A program made the translations under genes and the position numbers. Source: Ctenosaura bakeri (Eukaryota; Chordata; Lepidosauria; Squamata; Iguanidae). Taken from it: a DNA stretch of 64,000 bases. Below, piece after piece: positions 1 through 9,747 of the stretch (positions within the stretch are counted from its first letter, which is position 1; the number at the start of each line of letters is the position of its first letter). Below the pieces are notes generated by a model. It worked only from the letters and a program-made list of their open reading frames with translations. It was not told the origin of the DNA and searched no databases. The DNA lies in contig CAOLHI010000419.1 in the NCBI GenBank assembly GCA_948474755.1, positions 744,001 through 808,000 on the forward strand, given 5' to 3'.

Positions 1-168
1 ATTTTTTACCTTGGGATCAAATATGCCCCCCAAAACCAAAAAAAAATTACCAAAAAATCCATTTCTAATTTTGAAAAATAGGTATTTATCATATTGTACC
101 ATGTTGGAGAGCCCCTGTGAACTCTTAAATATGTGAATCATTGCTCCAGCAGGCTTCAAGGAGAGATT
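1..168. other. Spacer, nothing recognised
   Basis: AT-rich sequence with short A runs. No open frame, repeat end or motif was recognised. Confidence 0.5.
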
Positions 169-345
169 TGTTGCTGTTGTGTGCCTTCAAGTAATTTCTG
201 GCTTAAGGTGACCCTAAGATGAACCTATCACAGGTTTTTTTTGAGGCTGAGAGTATGTGTTACATCCAAGGTCATCCAGTGGGTTTCCATGGCCAAGCAG
301 TGAATCAAACCCTGGCCTCCAGGGTTGTACATCATGCTGGCTCTC
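169..345 (-). mobile_element. Sauria-type SINE, internally deleted
   Basis: Read on the plus strand it begins TTGCTGTTGTGTGCCTTCAA and ends ATCATGCTGGCTCTC, which is the reverse of a squamate tRNA-derived SINE. On the minus strand the tRNA-like head (GAGCCAGCATG) comes first, then the B-box-like part around 300-312, then the Bov-B-like tail. Compared with the copy at 6271-6482, about 40 bp between the CACAGG and GAGGCTGAGAG blocks are missing. Such SINEs are transcribed by RNA polymerase III and mobilised by Bov-B reverse transcriptase. This copy is decayed. Confidence 0.8.
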
Positions 346-1684
346 AAAGAAGGATTATATACATCTTTTTCTAAAAGAAAAGGGTTGATCCCAGAGAGTT
401 CAAAAGATCAGAGGCCACACAAACAACTTTGGGGGAACATGCATTCCCAGGCCACTCTTTGGCCACCTCTGTCATAGAGATTTCTTTTATAGATACCTTC
501 AAAGATTTCTCATAAGTTCTGGTATCAGCCCAGCCTTAGCTTAAGATTGGAAAGAGACTTCTTTGGACCCAACAATCTCTATGAAAACAGCATTTTCACA
601 TCTTCCAAGGTTTGCTGTAGGAAACTCTATACCTTGCCTTGAACACTGGCACATTTGTTAGGCTTGCAGGTCATTTCTGAGAATTAAAGTGTTTCCAGGA
701 TTGTGTTTATATTCTTCCTATTGCAAGATAGATTAGGAGCTTCAACATATATTGCAAAGATTCTGAGCACTGGTGCCCTAAACTTAGACAAAAAAGGAAA
801 GAAATATTTTTGAATTCCATCTGATAAACACTGAAGTTTGTTCAGCAGAAAGACTTAATTTCATGGAAATTAATCTCGGTTCATGTTAAAAATGGATAAA
901 ACAGATACATGTAGATGGATAATTAAAAATCTGGTCTATTAGCAATTGTGTATTGATTTACAAGACTAGGTTCACATTATGGCTAGGTGTTCCATCAATA
1001 AAAGTCACTCATACTCCTTTAACAGGAACTAAACCGTACTGAACTGGATGGAACTTTTGGTGGAGAGGACAAGCATAGGATGGCATGGCCAGACTGTGAA
1101 AATCAATACACATTGTGACAATCCAATACACACTTATACTTAAGAATAGCCACCACAGAACTCAATGCGTATTACCTCTGATTAGCCATGCATTACACTG
1201 AGCTGCTGGCAATTTCTGAGGTGGCTATAAGGGATCTATTGATGTACATGACTGTTTATGAGAAATAACAGTAATTAGAAATGAATCATAGAATTTTGTT
1301 TTCTTCTATGCTCATTCAGTTTTTGAAAGCACAGGGGAAGGCTGTAAATAGTCCTTTGAAGTAATATCAATATTTCATGGCACATGAATTCTACCCCTTT
1401 TTACATCTGCCCAGTGCCTCCTCTTCATTCCTGTCGTCTGTTGAGCTGGAAGATTGCTGAGGTGAACATGACTCTTGCCAGTAATTTTATTGATGCCAGG
1501 ATCAAAATAACACTTTAGAGAGTAATGATGTGATTTAATTACTTCAAGATGGTAAAGTAATATTCTCATAGTCACTATATTAAAGTTCATGTTTGCTACT
1601 TTTCTTCACAAACACTTTATATTGTTTGTATTCATAGTTGCCCACTAATCAGTTCTAAACCTTTTCAATGACATTTTAAATTCA
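346..1684. other. Spacer, no gene recognised
   Basis: About 1.3 kb of AT-rich sequence. The only open frame (1375-1590, minus, 71 codons) has no recognisable similarity, codon bias or splice context and is treated as chance. No terminal repeats were seen. Confidence 0.5.
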
Positions 1685-2141
1685 GGCCTTTTCCACACAG
1701 GGTTTTTGAAACGGTGCAGTCTGTCCTTCAAGGAGGAGGTCTGCACCTCGGATCGGACTGGGTCGGACCTATTTAACATAGATCCGCACCTCAGTCTGGT
1801 CTGGAACGACCCCAAGTGGTCCTCCAGCGTGCTTTCGAAAGACCTGATTTTTCCGATCTTTCAAAAGCATGGAGTGTGCCACTGTGAGCCTGCTCCCTCA
1901 TGCAGATTCATGGGCTCGCACCAATGTGAGCCTGAGATCTGCCCAGGGGCAGGCTTTAGGCTGGAGAGCTTCAGCAGTTGGTTGAGACCCTCAACCAACC
2001 GGAAGCCACCATTTGGGATGCCAGAGCAGTGCTTATTGACGAGCATGCACTGCTCCAGAGCACCGTGGACCGGACCGGGGAGTTGAAAGGTCCGGTGAGT
2101 AGCGGTGCAGGGCAGTTCCCTTGCCCGGTGTGGAAAAGGCC
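1685..2141. mobile_element. Family-B-like MITE, divergent interior (B1)
   Basis: The ends are inverted: GGCCTTTTCCACAC at the left and GTGTGGAAAAGGCC at the right, a perfect 14-bp terminal inverted repeat. These termini match family B elsewhere in the window, but the 430-bp interior does not; it is GC-richer than its surroundings and includes a CTGCACC/CGGACC-rich part. The flanking trinucleotides (TCA and TAT) do not match, so a target duplication is not proven. The 126-codon open frame inside has no recognisable domain and is not called as a gene. Confidence 0.7.
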
Positions 2142-2207
2142 TATGTCTTAAATAGCTCTTCCAAACACAGGGCTTTTTTTTTAAAGTGTTGGTTGCTGCT
2201 TAATTAA

Positions 2208-2386
2208 TGACATTTCCACACTATACTGTTATAGTGCTATTACTCCACTTTCAACATCCTGTGGAATTTGTAGTTTCCTGAGGCCAAAGAATTCTAAAGG
2301 CCCCTCCCTAAACTACAAAGCCCAGGATTTCATAGGATGTTGAAAGTGGAATAATAGCACTATCACAGTGCAGTGCAGAAATGCCC
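2208..2386. mobile_element. Family-A palindromic MITE (A1)
   Basis: Near-palindromic element. The left arm (TGACATTTCC...TTATAGTGCTATTACTCCAC, then CTTTCAACATCCTGTGGAA) pairs with the right arm (AGGATGTTGAAAGTGGAATA...AGCACTATCACAGTG...GAAATGCCC). The centre holds the family hallmark, GAGGCCAAAGAATTCTAAAGG followed by CCCTCCCTAAACTACAAA. A 3-bp duplication TAA flanks it (2205-2207 and 2387-2389). Non-autonomous; no transposase. The TSD length and TWA-like target suggest PIF/Harbinger. Confidence 0.85.
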
Positions 2387-2389
2387 TAA

Positions 2390-3951
2390 AATACACTTAA
2401 TTATGTGATGCCACATCACAGAAGACAGCTGAATTTTATCCTTCCATTTCTTGTGAAAATGTCCCACAATCCCCTGTCTGTACAGGATTGCACAAAATTC
2501 AGCAGCAGCCTCTCTTCAACCAACTTCCCCATAACTCTTCCACTCCCCCTGTCACTTCTTCTGTTTACCCAGTTAATTTGCTCTTATTACGTGTGCAGGT
2601 GTGCTGTACCTTTTGACACTGAAATGGCCAGGCTATACAAAGGGTTAACTTGGGAATATCTGAGTAAAGAATCATGGGGGAGAGACTGGGTTGGCCCTGA
2701 TGACCTTTAGACAATGGGACGTGAGAAGAGAGAGAACTGAAGGCTTCCAGGATGCAGCAGGTCGAGGAAGTCATGTAAACCAGGGACTGTCTAGCCAGAT
2801 ATGTTAGGTTTTCAGTTCTTTTGAAAGAGATGGGAGGCTGGGAAAGGCAATGTGGAGTTGGAGAATAATTCTACTTGTTCTATTTGCTTGTGCACAAACA
2901 CCCAGTCCTTTAAGCTAGTCAAAATGCCTGATGTACTTTCTGTTAACTCTTACTAAGCTATTTTCCTATTTTTTTTTTAATTAAAATGTTTGCATTGATA
3001 GAAAGTCTGCTTTCTTCCTTAAGGGAGAGAGGAGAGCTCTGGTCATGTCTCCATGGCAAGGTGGACCAGGAACCTTTAAAATGCATTTTTTTTCTTTCAC
3101 TCAGAAAACATAAGACAGAGGGAGAGCGTGTAGATCCCTTTACATTCTCCAAAGCCCAGGGAAGGAGAGGGAAATTGAATCTCCCAGAAAGGGTTTGGTG
3201 GCAGCACTACTACTACTGCACCCTCAATTGGTTATGGCACTGTTAACATTCAGCCATAAGCAAAATGGTGAAGGCAGCAAAGAACTACCATCAGCTAACT
3301 AATTAAATTCAGCCAACCTGGCCTTTTAATTAATTAAATAAAAGTCTTGAAACCCTTCTGAAGAGCTTATTCCAAAGCTTGAGTCCTTGAAGATGCAGCT
3401 TGTAGCTGAGGGTAGCCAAAGTGCAGGAAGGTTGTAGAATTTCAGATGTTGATACATAACAGTTCACATGGAAAATTGATCCCAAACAATATTTAAAAAA
3501 AAAAATGAGTGAGACTGAATAATAGCTTTAGACACAATTGCACACTAAAAGCCCTCCCCTCAGTAACAAACAATTGATAAAATGATCTGTCAGTAATTTA
3601 CTGCTCATATCCTTACTGATGTGGTTGGAAAAATACAAAACCCAAATAAAAGAGCAAGAAAAACATGCAGTCTTTGCAATAAAGTTATAATTTTATAATC
3701 CTCACAAATCAAACTTCTCATGAAAATCTGATGAAGTCTACCTTATTGTTAATAGTGGTCTTTTATTTTCCTGACAGCAAACTATTCCCCCTCTATCTCA
3801 GTAAATAAAGTATATAAGCTTGAATCCTATGTTAAGTTAATACAAAGAACTTCGCAGAATCAAGGCTGATGACTACAACCTTTTAAAAAAACTTTTCTGG
3901 AGAACTACGGAGGCCCTCTTGAATGACATGAGGTGACACATGGGCAGTGGA
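2390..3951. other. Spacer, no gene recognised
   Basis: Open frames up to 101 codons occur on both strands but resemble nothing recognisable and overlap one another. No repeat termini were seen apart from short A/T runs. Confidence 0.45.
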
Positions 3952-4063
3952 GGATGGTGGCTTCCATGTCAGTGGGGCAGTGAATCCATCCAAATAAATT
4001 CACCACCTTCAACTAAAACACGGAACTGATTCACTGCTCCAGTCATACAGAAGCCGCTGGGTA
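3952..4063. mobile_element. Family-D fold-back element (D1)
   Basis: An imperfect inverted repeat of about 35 bp per arm. The left arm reads GGTGGCTTCCATGTCAGTGG then GGCAGTGAATC; the right arm reads GATTCACTGCTCCAGTCATA then CAGAAGCCGC. The same arms recur at 28741-28953, 41157-41321 and in half form at 53822-53903, which makes it an interspersed non-autonomous family. No clear target duplication was found, so the superfamily is not assigned. Confidence 0.6.
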
Positions 4064-5190
4064 CAGGATCTGCTGGGAACAGGTCAGGATTAGAAAGCTT
4101 CCTTCTGTAAAATCCCTTACGTTAACTTATCTTATGTTCGAAGCCACAGTAAATAACTGAGCATTAATCTGACCGAATATTACTGTTCAGAGAACTCACC
4201 ACAGATACCAGCTCAATAGTCATTATAACATCCTCTAGTGTAGGCCAGAATTTTATCCCCATTGTGCAGATGGTATTGGGGGACTAAGACTTATGCTTAT
4301 CTAAGACCAACAAATGAGATTAATTTTCAACCAGGAACATCTCAGTTTATTGCTCATATAGTTAGCTACTATATTTGAAATATCAAGTACATATATTATT
4401 TACAATCTCCTGTGTTAGACAGTATTTCATTATCTTCCTGTTAATAGTAAATTCAAGGTTTTGTCTCCCAAGTGTTATTTTTTTCTGGATTTTTTTTTTT
4501 AAATGTTTCAGGTGGTATATCTTTCCAACATCTCTACCAAAGTCATGGTCTGGAATGTCCATGAAAACATATTGCTAAATCATAACAAGACCGTTTGGTA
4601 GAGCCAGCCCCCTGTAAAATAAAAGTTTCTGTTTTAAATGACATCAAAAAGGGGGGGAAATGGAATCTTCAAACGTCCTGCAGAAAAAGTACAGTAATGA
4701 CACTTCTTAAATGTGGCACTATTTTCTCCCTGTGAAGATTAACCAGCTTTTGGGATCATTCCCTCCAAACACTTATGCTTACATATGGTGTGTGCATACA
4801 CAAGTGTTATGCACACACCATAAAGATAATGATGATAAAATCTGTTTCAGATACTTCAACACCTCCCTAGTAAATAATGGACAACAACTTCTGGAATCCC
4901 CCAGCCAGTTGACTGGGGATTCTGGAACATGCAGTCAAAAAGCAACTTTTCCAAGCTCTGATAGAAATGTAAATTACAGGATGGGATTTACTACTGAGTA
5001 ATACACAATAGGGTTTACCTGTTCTGTGTTCTTCTTGTTATTGTTGTTACTGTTGGTGCTCTTCACATGTAGCTATTTTATTAGTCAAGTTGAGAATACT
5101 GATAATATCAGACTGACATATGAGAACCACTGGGGCAATTACAGGTTGACAGAACCATGCATATGTGATTAGAATGAAAAATGTGTTGAG
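4064..5190. other. Spacer with one short perfect hairpin
   Basis: No gene recognised. It holds the 15-bp-arm hairpin at 4784-4822 (listed separately). At 4891-4926 there is a short palindrome around CCCCCAGCCAGTTGACTGGGG that resembles a reduced palindromic MITE. Confidence 0.45.
4784..4822. repeat. Perfect 15-bp inverted repeat, 9-nt loop
   Basis: TATGGTGTGTGCATA at 4784-4798 is exactly complementary to TATGCACACACCATA at 4808-4822. The loop is 4799-4807. It is not part of any repeat family seen elsewhere in the window. It may be a chance hairpin in a CA/TG-rich stretch or the core of an eroded MITE. Confidence 0.8.
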
Positions 5191-5396
5191 AAGCCAGTGG
5201 GGATTGAGATCCAAGTTATAGTCTCCACTGAGCTATGAAACTTACTATACGACCTTGAGTCAATCACTCGTTCTCAATCTAAGCTATCTTACAGGACAGT
5301 TTTGAGGATGATGTGGGGTGGAGGAAATCCATGTATGTCACCTTGAGCTTATGGGAACAAAAGCAGGATAAAAAGGTAATGAATAAATAAAATATA
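5191..5396 (+). mobile_element. MIR/L2-tail-like SINE
   Basis: Contains the block TTGAGTCAATCACTCGTTCTC then CTTACAGGACAGTTTTGAGG and a 3' part around ATCCATGTATGTCACCTTGA. It ends in an ATAAATAAA-like tail (5387-5396). The order (tRNA-like head, conserved core, tail resembling a LINE 3' end, then A/T repeat) fits a MIR/L2-type SINE. It is decayed. A similar copy lies at 19146-19338. Confidence 0.55.
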
Positions 5397-5606
5397 TGGA
5401 GATGAACAAAATTTTTTTTTTGTGAGCGAGTTTGGATTATTTTATATCATCTTAAGAGGCTGAGGTATCAACAAATCTTCTGGCTATGTGTGCAGTCCCT
5501 TTGACCACTCATGTGACCTACAGTTAAATCAAAAAGTCTCCATGGTTATCAAATTCAGAGCGAGTTGAGATCTTAAACTGTTTTTTCAAGCTGGTTCAGT
5601 ATCCTA

Positions 5607-6012
5607 GGCCATTTTTGCACAGCATCTGCCATGTGAAAGAGGGCCTGAAGCCTTGCGTGATTGCAAGGAGTGATCTGCATGACACCCTCACAATCGCGCA
5701 AGGCTTCAGGGACCGGCAGGCAACAATCGTGCACCTTTCAGCCGAAAATGCTGCAAGATCACACATTGCTCCTGGGCCCCGCATGCACTTACTTGACGTG
5801 TGGAGGCTCAGGAGCTGGGCCAGTCACGCTTCCTGTCTCAGTGCAGGCTGGAAGGTCCCAGGCTGCACTGTGAAAGGAAGAGACGGGGCTCTTGTGCAAG
5901 CAGGAGGCTCGTGTGGAGCTGAAGAAGAAGGGAAGCGAGAGCCTCTCACAAGAGGCTGCTCACGCGATCACCACACTCCAGTGCCGAGTAAAGGTAGGAT
6001 ATGGAAAGGGCT
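5607..6012 (+). mobile_element. Family-B MITE (B2)
   Basis: Left terminus GGCCATTTTTGCAC and right terminus GGATATGGAAAGGGCT are imperfect inverted repeats. The terminal sub-hairpin (GCATCTGCCATGTGAAAGAG) and the internal pair around CAGCCGAAAATGC are shared with copies at 18013 and 54348. The flanks CTA and CTC differ by one base. The 149-codon frame across it is a by-product of GC-rich, stop-poor sequence; equivalent frames in sister copies are broken. Confidence 0.75.
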
Positions 6013-6270
6013 CTCGTTTGCTTCCAAAGCTAGTGACCTTAGTTTTCTGGTTGTGATGAAGTGAAAAATGATTGATTAAAGACATCCTGGTTTTATTGTG
6101 GCTCACAAAAAAGTAAGAGCAATGTGCTAGGGGACAGAGAGTTTAATTTATATTGTGTTTTCTTAAACAGAGTCCAAATCACTATGCAGATTGAGAAAAT
6201 CAGCCCACCAAGTTAGCATGTACCGCAAGATCATTCTCATCCTTAAAATAAAATGTATGCATACATGTGT

Positions 6271-6482
6271 GTTGTGTGCCTTCAAGTACAGTGGTAAATC
6301 TATCACAGGGTTTTCCTGGCAAGATTTGTTCATAGAAGGTTTGCCTTTGCCCTTCCTCTGAGGCTGAAAGAGTGTGATTTGGCCAAAGTCGCCCTGTAGG
6401 ATTCTATGGTGGAACAGGGATTTCAACCCTGATCTTGAGAGTCATGGTCTAGTGCTCAAACTACTACATCACATTGGCTCTC
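6271..6482 (-). mobile_element. Sauria-type SINE, nearly full length
   Basis: On the minus strand it starts GAGAGCCAATGTGATGTAGT with an A-box-like GTAGT, then a B-box-like block around 6418-6430. A Bov-B-like 3' half follows (TCTTGCCAGGAAAACCCTGT, then TACTTGAAGGCACACAAC). This is the standard Sauria SINE order. It carries small indels relative to the copies at 169 and 51283. Confidence 0.85.
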
Positions 6483-6578
6483 TATGGGAATACATACCCT
6501 TCATCATTTCACAGATGAAAAACAGGACACATGTGGCCAAGCAACATCAGAGTGTGGCCAAAATGGCAATAATTTCTA

Positions 6579-6754
6579 GGTCATTTCCGTACTAGACTGT
6601 TCTAGCACTATCATTCCACTTTTAACATCCTCTGGAATCCTGGGGTTTGCAGTTCAGGGAGGGGCTGCCCCCTCCCTGAACTGCAAACCCCAGGATTCCA
6701 GAGAATGTTGAAAGTGGAATGATAGCGCTATAACAGTCTAGTGCAGAAATGGCC
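6579..6754. mobile_element. Family-A palindromic MITE (A2), best palindrome
   Basis: The two arms match almost base for base: ATCATTCCACTTTTAACATC then CTCTGGAATCCTGGGGTTTG pairs with CAAACCCCAGGATTCCAGAG then AATGTTGAAAGTGGAATGAT. The apex is GCAGTTCAGGGAGGGGCTGC. Flanking trinucleotides are CTA and CCA (one mismatch). It lacks the central GAGGCC spacer of other A copies and so is close to a pure fold-back. Confidence 0.85.
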
Positions 6755-6820
6755 CCAGTGATGAAGAACACAAAAGCCAGGATAAGCCACAGCAGTCTGC
6801 CTTTGTCTGAGCCCACGGGG

Positions 6821-6880
6821 AAGGGGAAGGACAAGAGTCAGGACTTTCCTCTCTTTTGTCTTGAGTTAATAGAATACAAA
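6821..6880. repeat. Left 60-bp direct repeat flanking the L1
   Basis: Runs from AAGGGGAAGG to AATAGAATACAAA and is repeated at 13030-13089. By eye there are 7 mismatches in 60 positions, all transitions, and no gap. It sits directly before the GC-rich L1 5'UTR. It is read as a target-site duplication, though unusually long for one. Confidence 0.8.
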
Positions 6881-8690
6881 GGACTTCCGGTCGCATGGCA
6901 TGCATGAGAGGTCGCTCGGAATAACTCTTCATGTTCTGAGCGATCACTTGATGGTTTTCCAGCTGCTTTTCTAATATCGAAAGCGGCAAACCCCCCTCTG
7001 GTAAAGGGGGTTTGGAAAGTGTCCAAAGGGGATCTGTATCTTGGCGCTGAGCCCTTTCTGGAAAGAAAGGGTGGAAGGTGCCGTGAGGATCGCAGGATCA
7101 TGACGGGACCATCGAAGTTGCTGCTTCGCGGCACAAGTGCTGCTGCTGCCTTTTAAGTAGAAGATTTGGAGAGCTGTCAATAAGCGTGTCCGAACTAGAA
7201 TTCATACAGAAGAAGACTGCATCAGTTCGAGACCTGCAGCATTTACCGGGAGCTTCATGAAGGAAGAAACTCAGGCTGTTGAAGTTACGTAAGGACTAGA
7301 TGGAATAATAACTTTGTTAAACATAATTTAAAGTAACTTTTTAACAATACCGCTTTGACAAACTTAAAGAAGAGGCTTTTTAAAGACTGTGTCTACAATT
7401 ACTGGATTTTACTGGCTTTTATTAAACATTGACTGAGTATATGTGGTGAGCAACAGGATTTGTTTTGTCTGGGGGATTCTGTTCAAGGACAAATGCGAAG
7501 ACTAATATTTTTAAACTTGTGCTTTTTAAAAATACTATTTTTTTTAAAATCCTCATAAACAGAGTGTGGTTTGTTTTGAATTATTGGAAATAAATTTGGA
7601 ATTTTGACTTTTCGGACATATACAAGAACGGAGTAGTGACAGAAAGCAGCTTTGAGAAAGCAAAACACAGGTCCGTCTTTTCTTTTCTCTGGGAGTTGGG
7701 AGGAATATTTCTTTCAATGTTTGCATCAGTTTTGTATTGGACGTTTTGTGTTTTGGTAACAAGGATTTAGACTTTATAAAACTTATCTTTTATAATATTA
7801 AATTTTATTGCTTCTACATCTCTTCATTTTTATATTTCTGGGACTTTTAACAGACAATTTATAAGAGGCATTGTATAAAAGAAGGACTGAACTGTGGATT
7901 GGGAATGTACAACAAGCATGGATGAATTCTAAATGTAAACTGTAAAGATGAACTATTTTTAAGGTTTTTAAGAGGACTTATTCGAGTAACTGGATGGAGC
8001 AGAAGAGTTGTATGAACATTTGGAATAAAAGACTCTTTGTTGGCTTGACTGGAGCTCTACGATAAGAGGAAGGAGATAGAGCCTGTCTCCCACGATCCTG
8101 CTTTGTTCCAGCTTGTGGTTACTTTCAAGGACTTTACTGATGTCCTGAAGCAAGCTAGTAAAAATAACAAGGAGTTGAACTGAGAAAATTGGGAGGGGGG
8201 AATTGAAACAATTTTAGCTTCATTTTAACTCTTCCTGGTTAGTACTTTTAAGTCAAACATTGTTATTTTCTTTTGAATAGAAATTTTATACATCTACTTA
8301 TCTTCTATATATGTAAGATTTTCATCCAATATTTAGGATATTTAGTTGTGTGAAAGAGAAGATGTAGAGCATTAAGATTTAAGATAAATATTGCTACTTT
8401 CTTTTATTAGATATCATAAATATTAGGTTACTTAAATATATATATAGTTTCATTTTAGTTTGTTTAATCAAATATCTATGAACTAAAAACAATTAATTGT
8501 TAAATCTTTTGTTATGGAATGAATTGAATTGTATAATATTGAATTTAGAGTACTGAATGACTTTCATATTTTTGATATAATCTTAGTTACCAGAATGCAT
8601 ATAATTAGGTCTAGGACAGAAGTTGGAAGAAAGTTGAAAGAAAGATTTATCAAAAGGTGATAATACTGTTATTTGCTGGTAAACTTCAAC
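6881..8690 (+). promoter_or_regulatory. L1 5'UTR / internal promoter region
   Basis: About 1.8 kb between the left direct repeat and the ORF1 start. The first 350 bp is the GC-rich part (for example GCTGCTTCGCGGCACAAGTG near 7120) and is where an L1 internal RNA polymerase II promoter would be expected. The rest is AT-rich with no coding frame. Promoter function is inferred from position in the L1 family, not from a recognised binding site. Confidence 0.55.
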
Positions 8691-9710
8691 ATGGAGCCAA
8701 GAACAAGAAAAGGAGCGGCGGCTGCAGCTTTAGCTACAACAACAACTACTCAAACAGTCAGGAGAAAATCAATTGAGATTCCCCAGAAAGATATCATGCA
8801 GCAAATGATGAAAGAGATAACAAACATCAGAGAGGGGATCAGACAAGATTTAAAGGAAACAAGACAGGAAATGATAAATGATATGAAACATGAAATAGAT
8901 AAACTGGGGAATAAGCTGGAAAATATAACAAAGGATGTAACAAAGTTAAAAACTAACACTAAATCATTAAAAGAGCAAGTTAAAAATGTGGAAACAGAGA
9001 TGACTGAACTCAAGGTTAAACAAACAGAAGACCAATCTCAGATAACAATGTAAGAGCTCCATTATCTTGAAAGATGCCTTAAGCTTAGGGGAGTTCCTGA
9101 GACCAGTTCAGAGAACTTATATGAGAAAATTATACTGGCTTTGGCAGAGTATACAGATATTGAAGAAGAAAAGATGGAAGCAAATATAGACAGAATGTTC
9201 ACAGTATCCTCCAGAGTTGCTAGAGAGCGGAAATTACCAAGAGACATAATTATTGTAATCTTCACAAGGACAGTGATCAAAGATAAAATATTACAACATA
9301 GTTACAAAGGAATGTTAAAAATTGATGACAAAGATATCAATATTTTTAAAGAGGTACCATATCAAATACTCAAGAAAAGGCAAGATTACAAACCACTGGC
9401 AAACCTTCTGATCAAAAATCAGATCAATTATAGATGGGAGAAAATCGAAGGCATCTCTTTCACATATAAGCAACAAAGGTATAAGATAAATTCTCTTTTT
9501 AAAGTGAAAGAGATGATTGAGAGACTCAAGAAGGATCTCCAAAAGACGAGTGAAGAGGGAGATGAAGGACAGGATCAAGACATCATATTTGACAAGGAAC
9601 AAAAACAGGAAAAAGAAGAAATAGCATCCTCGCAGACAGATGAAGGGAACGGAGAAGATGACCAAGAAATATTGGAACAAGAAGAAGGAGAGCTACAAGG
9701 AGAAATTTAA
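8691..9710 (+). pseudogene. L1 ORF1 (RNA-binding chaperone), one premature stop
   Basis: Encodes the L1 ORF1 protein, which coats L1 RNA and acts as a nucleic-acid chaperone. The ATG at 8691 (MEPRTRKG...) is preferred over the upstream in-frame ATG at 8673 because it begins the charged N-terminus. Residues about 40-120 form a heptad-rich coiled coil (MMKEITNIREGI, then repeated K/E/L/I). After it come the RRM-like and C-terminal domains, with ARERKLPRDIIIVIF and YKPLANLLIKNQINYRWEKI motifs, and an acidic tail. A single in-frame TAA at 9051-9053 interrupts it near residue 121; the frame is otherwise open to 9710. Total about 339 codons, normal for this type. Confidence 0.88.
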
Positions 9711-9747
9711 GCAGTAAATGAATAAGCAAAATATAAATATTAATATA

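Noticed and set aside
5615..6064. 149-codon frame with a sister-like peptide (AENAARSHIAPGPR-type) in B2, B6, B11 and B13
   Set aside because: The resemblance comes from shared MITE nucleotide sequence. Starts and ends differ, frames are interrupted, and no domain is seen.
6418..6482. tRNA gene suggested by A- and B-box-like motifs
   Set aside because: No cloverleaf can be drawn; the motifs belong to the head of a SINE.
8750..9013. 87-codon minus-strand frame opposite ORF1
   Set aside because: A shadow of the L1 ORF1 coding strand.
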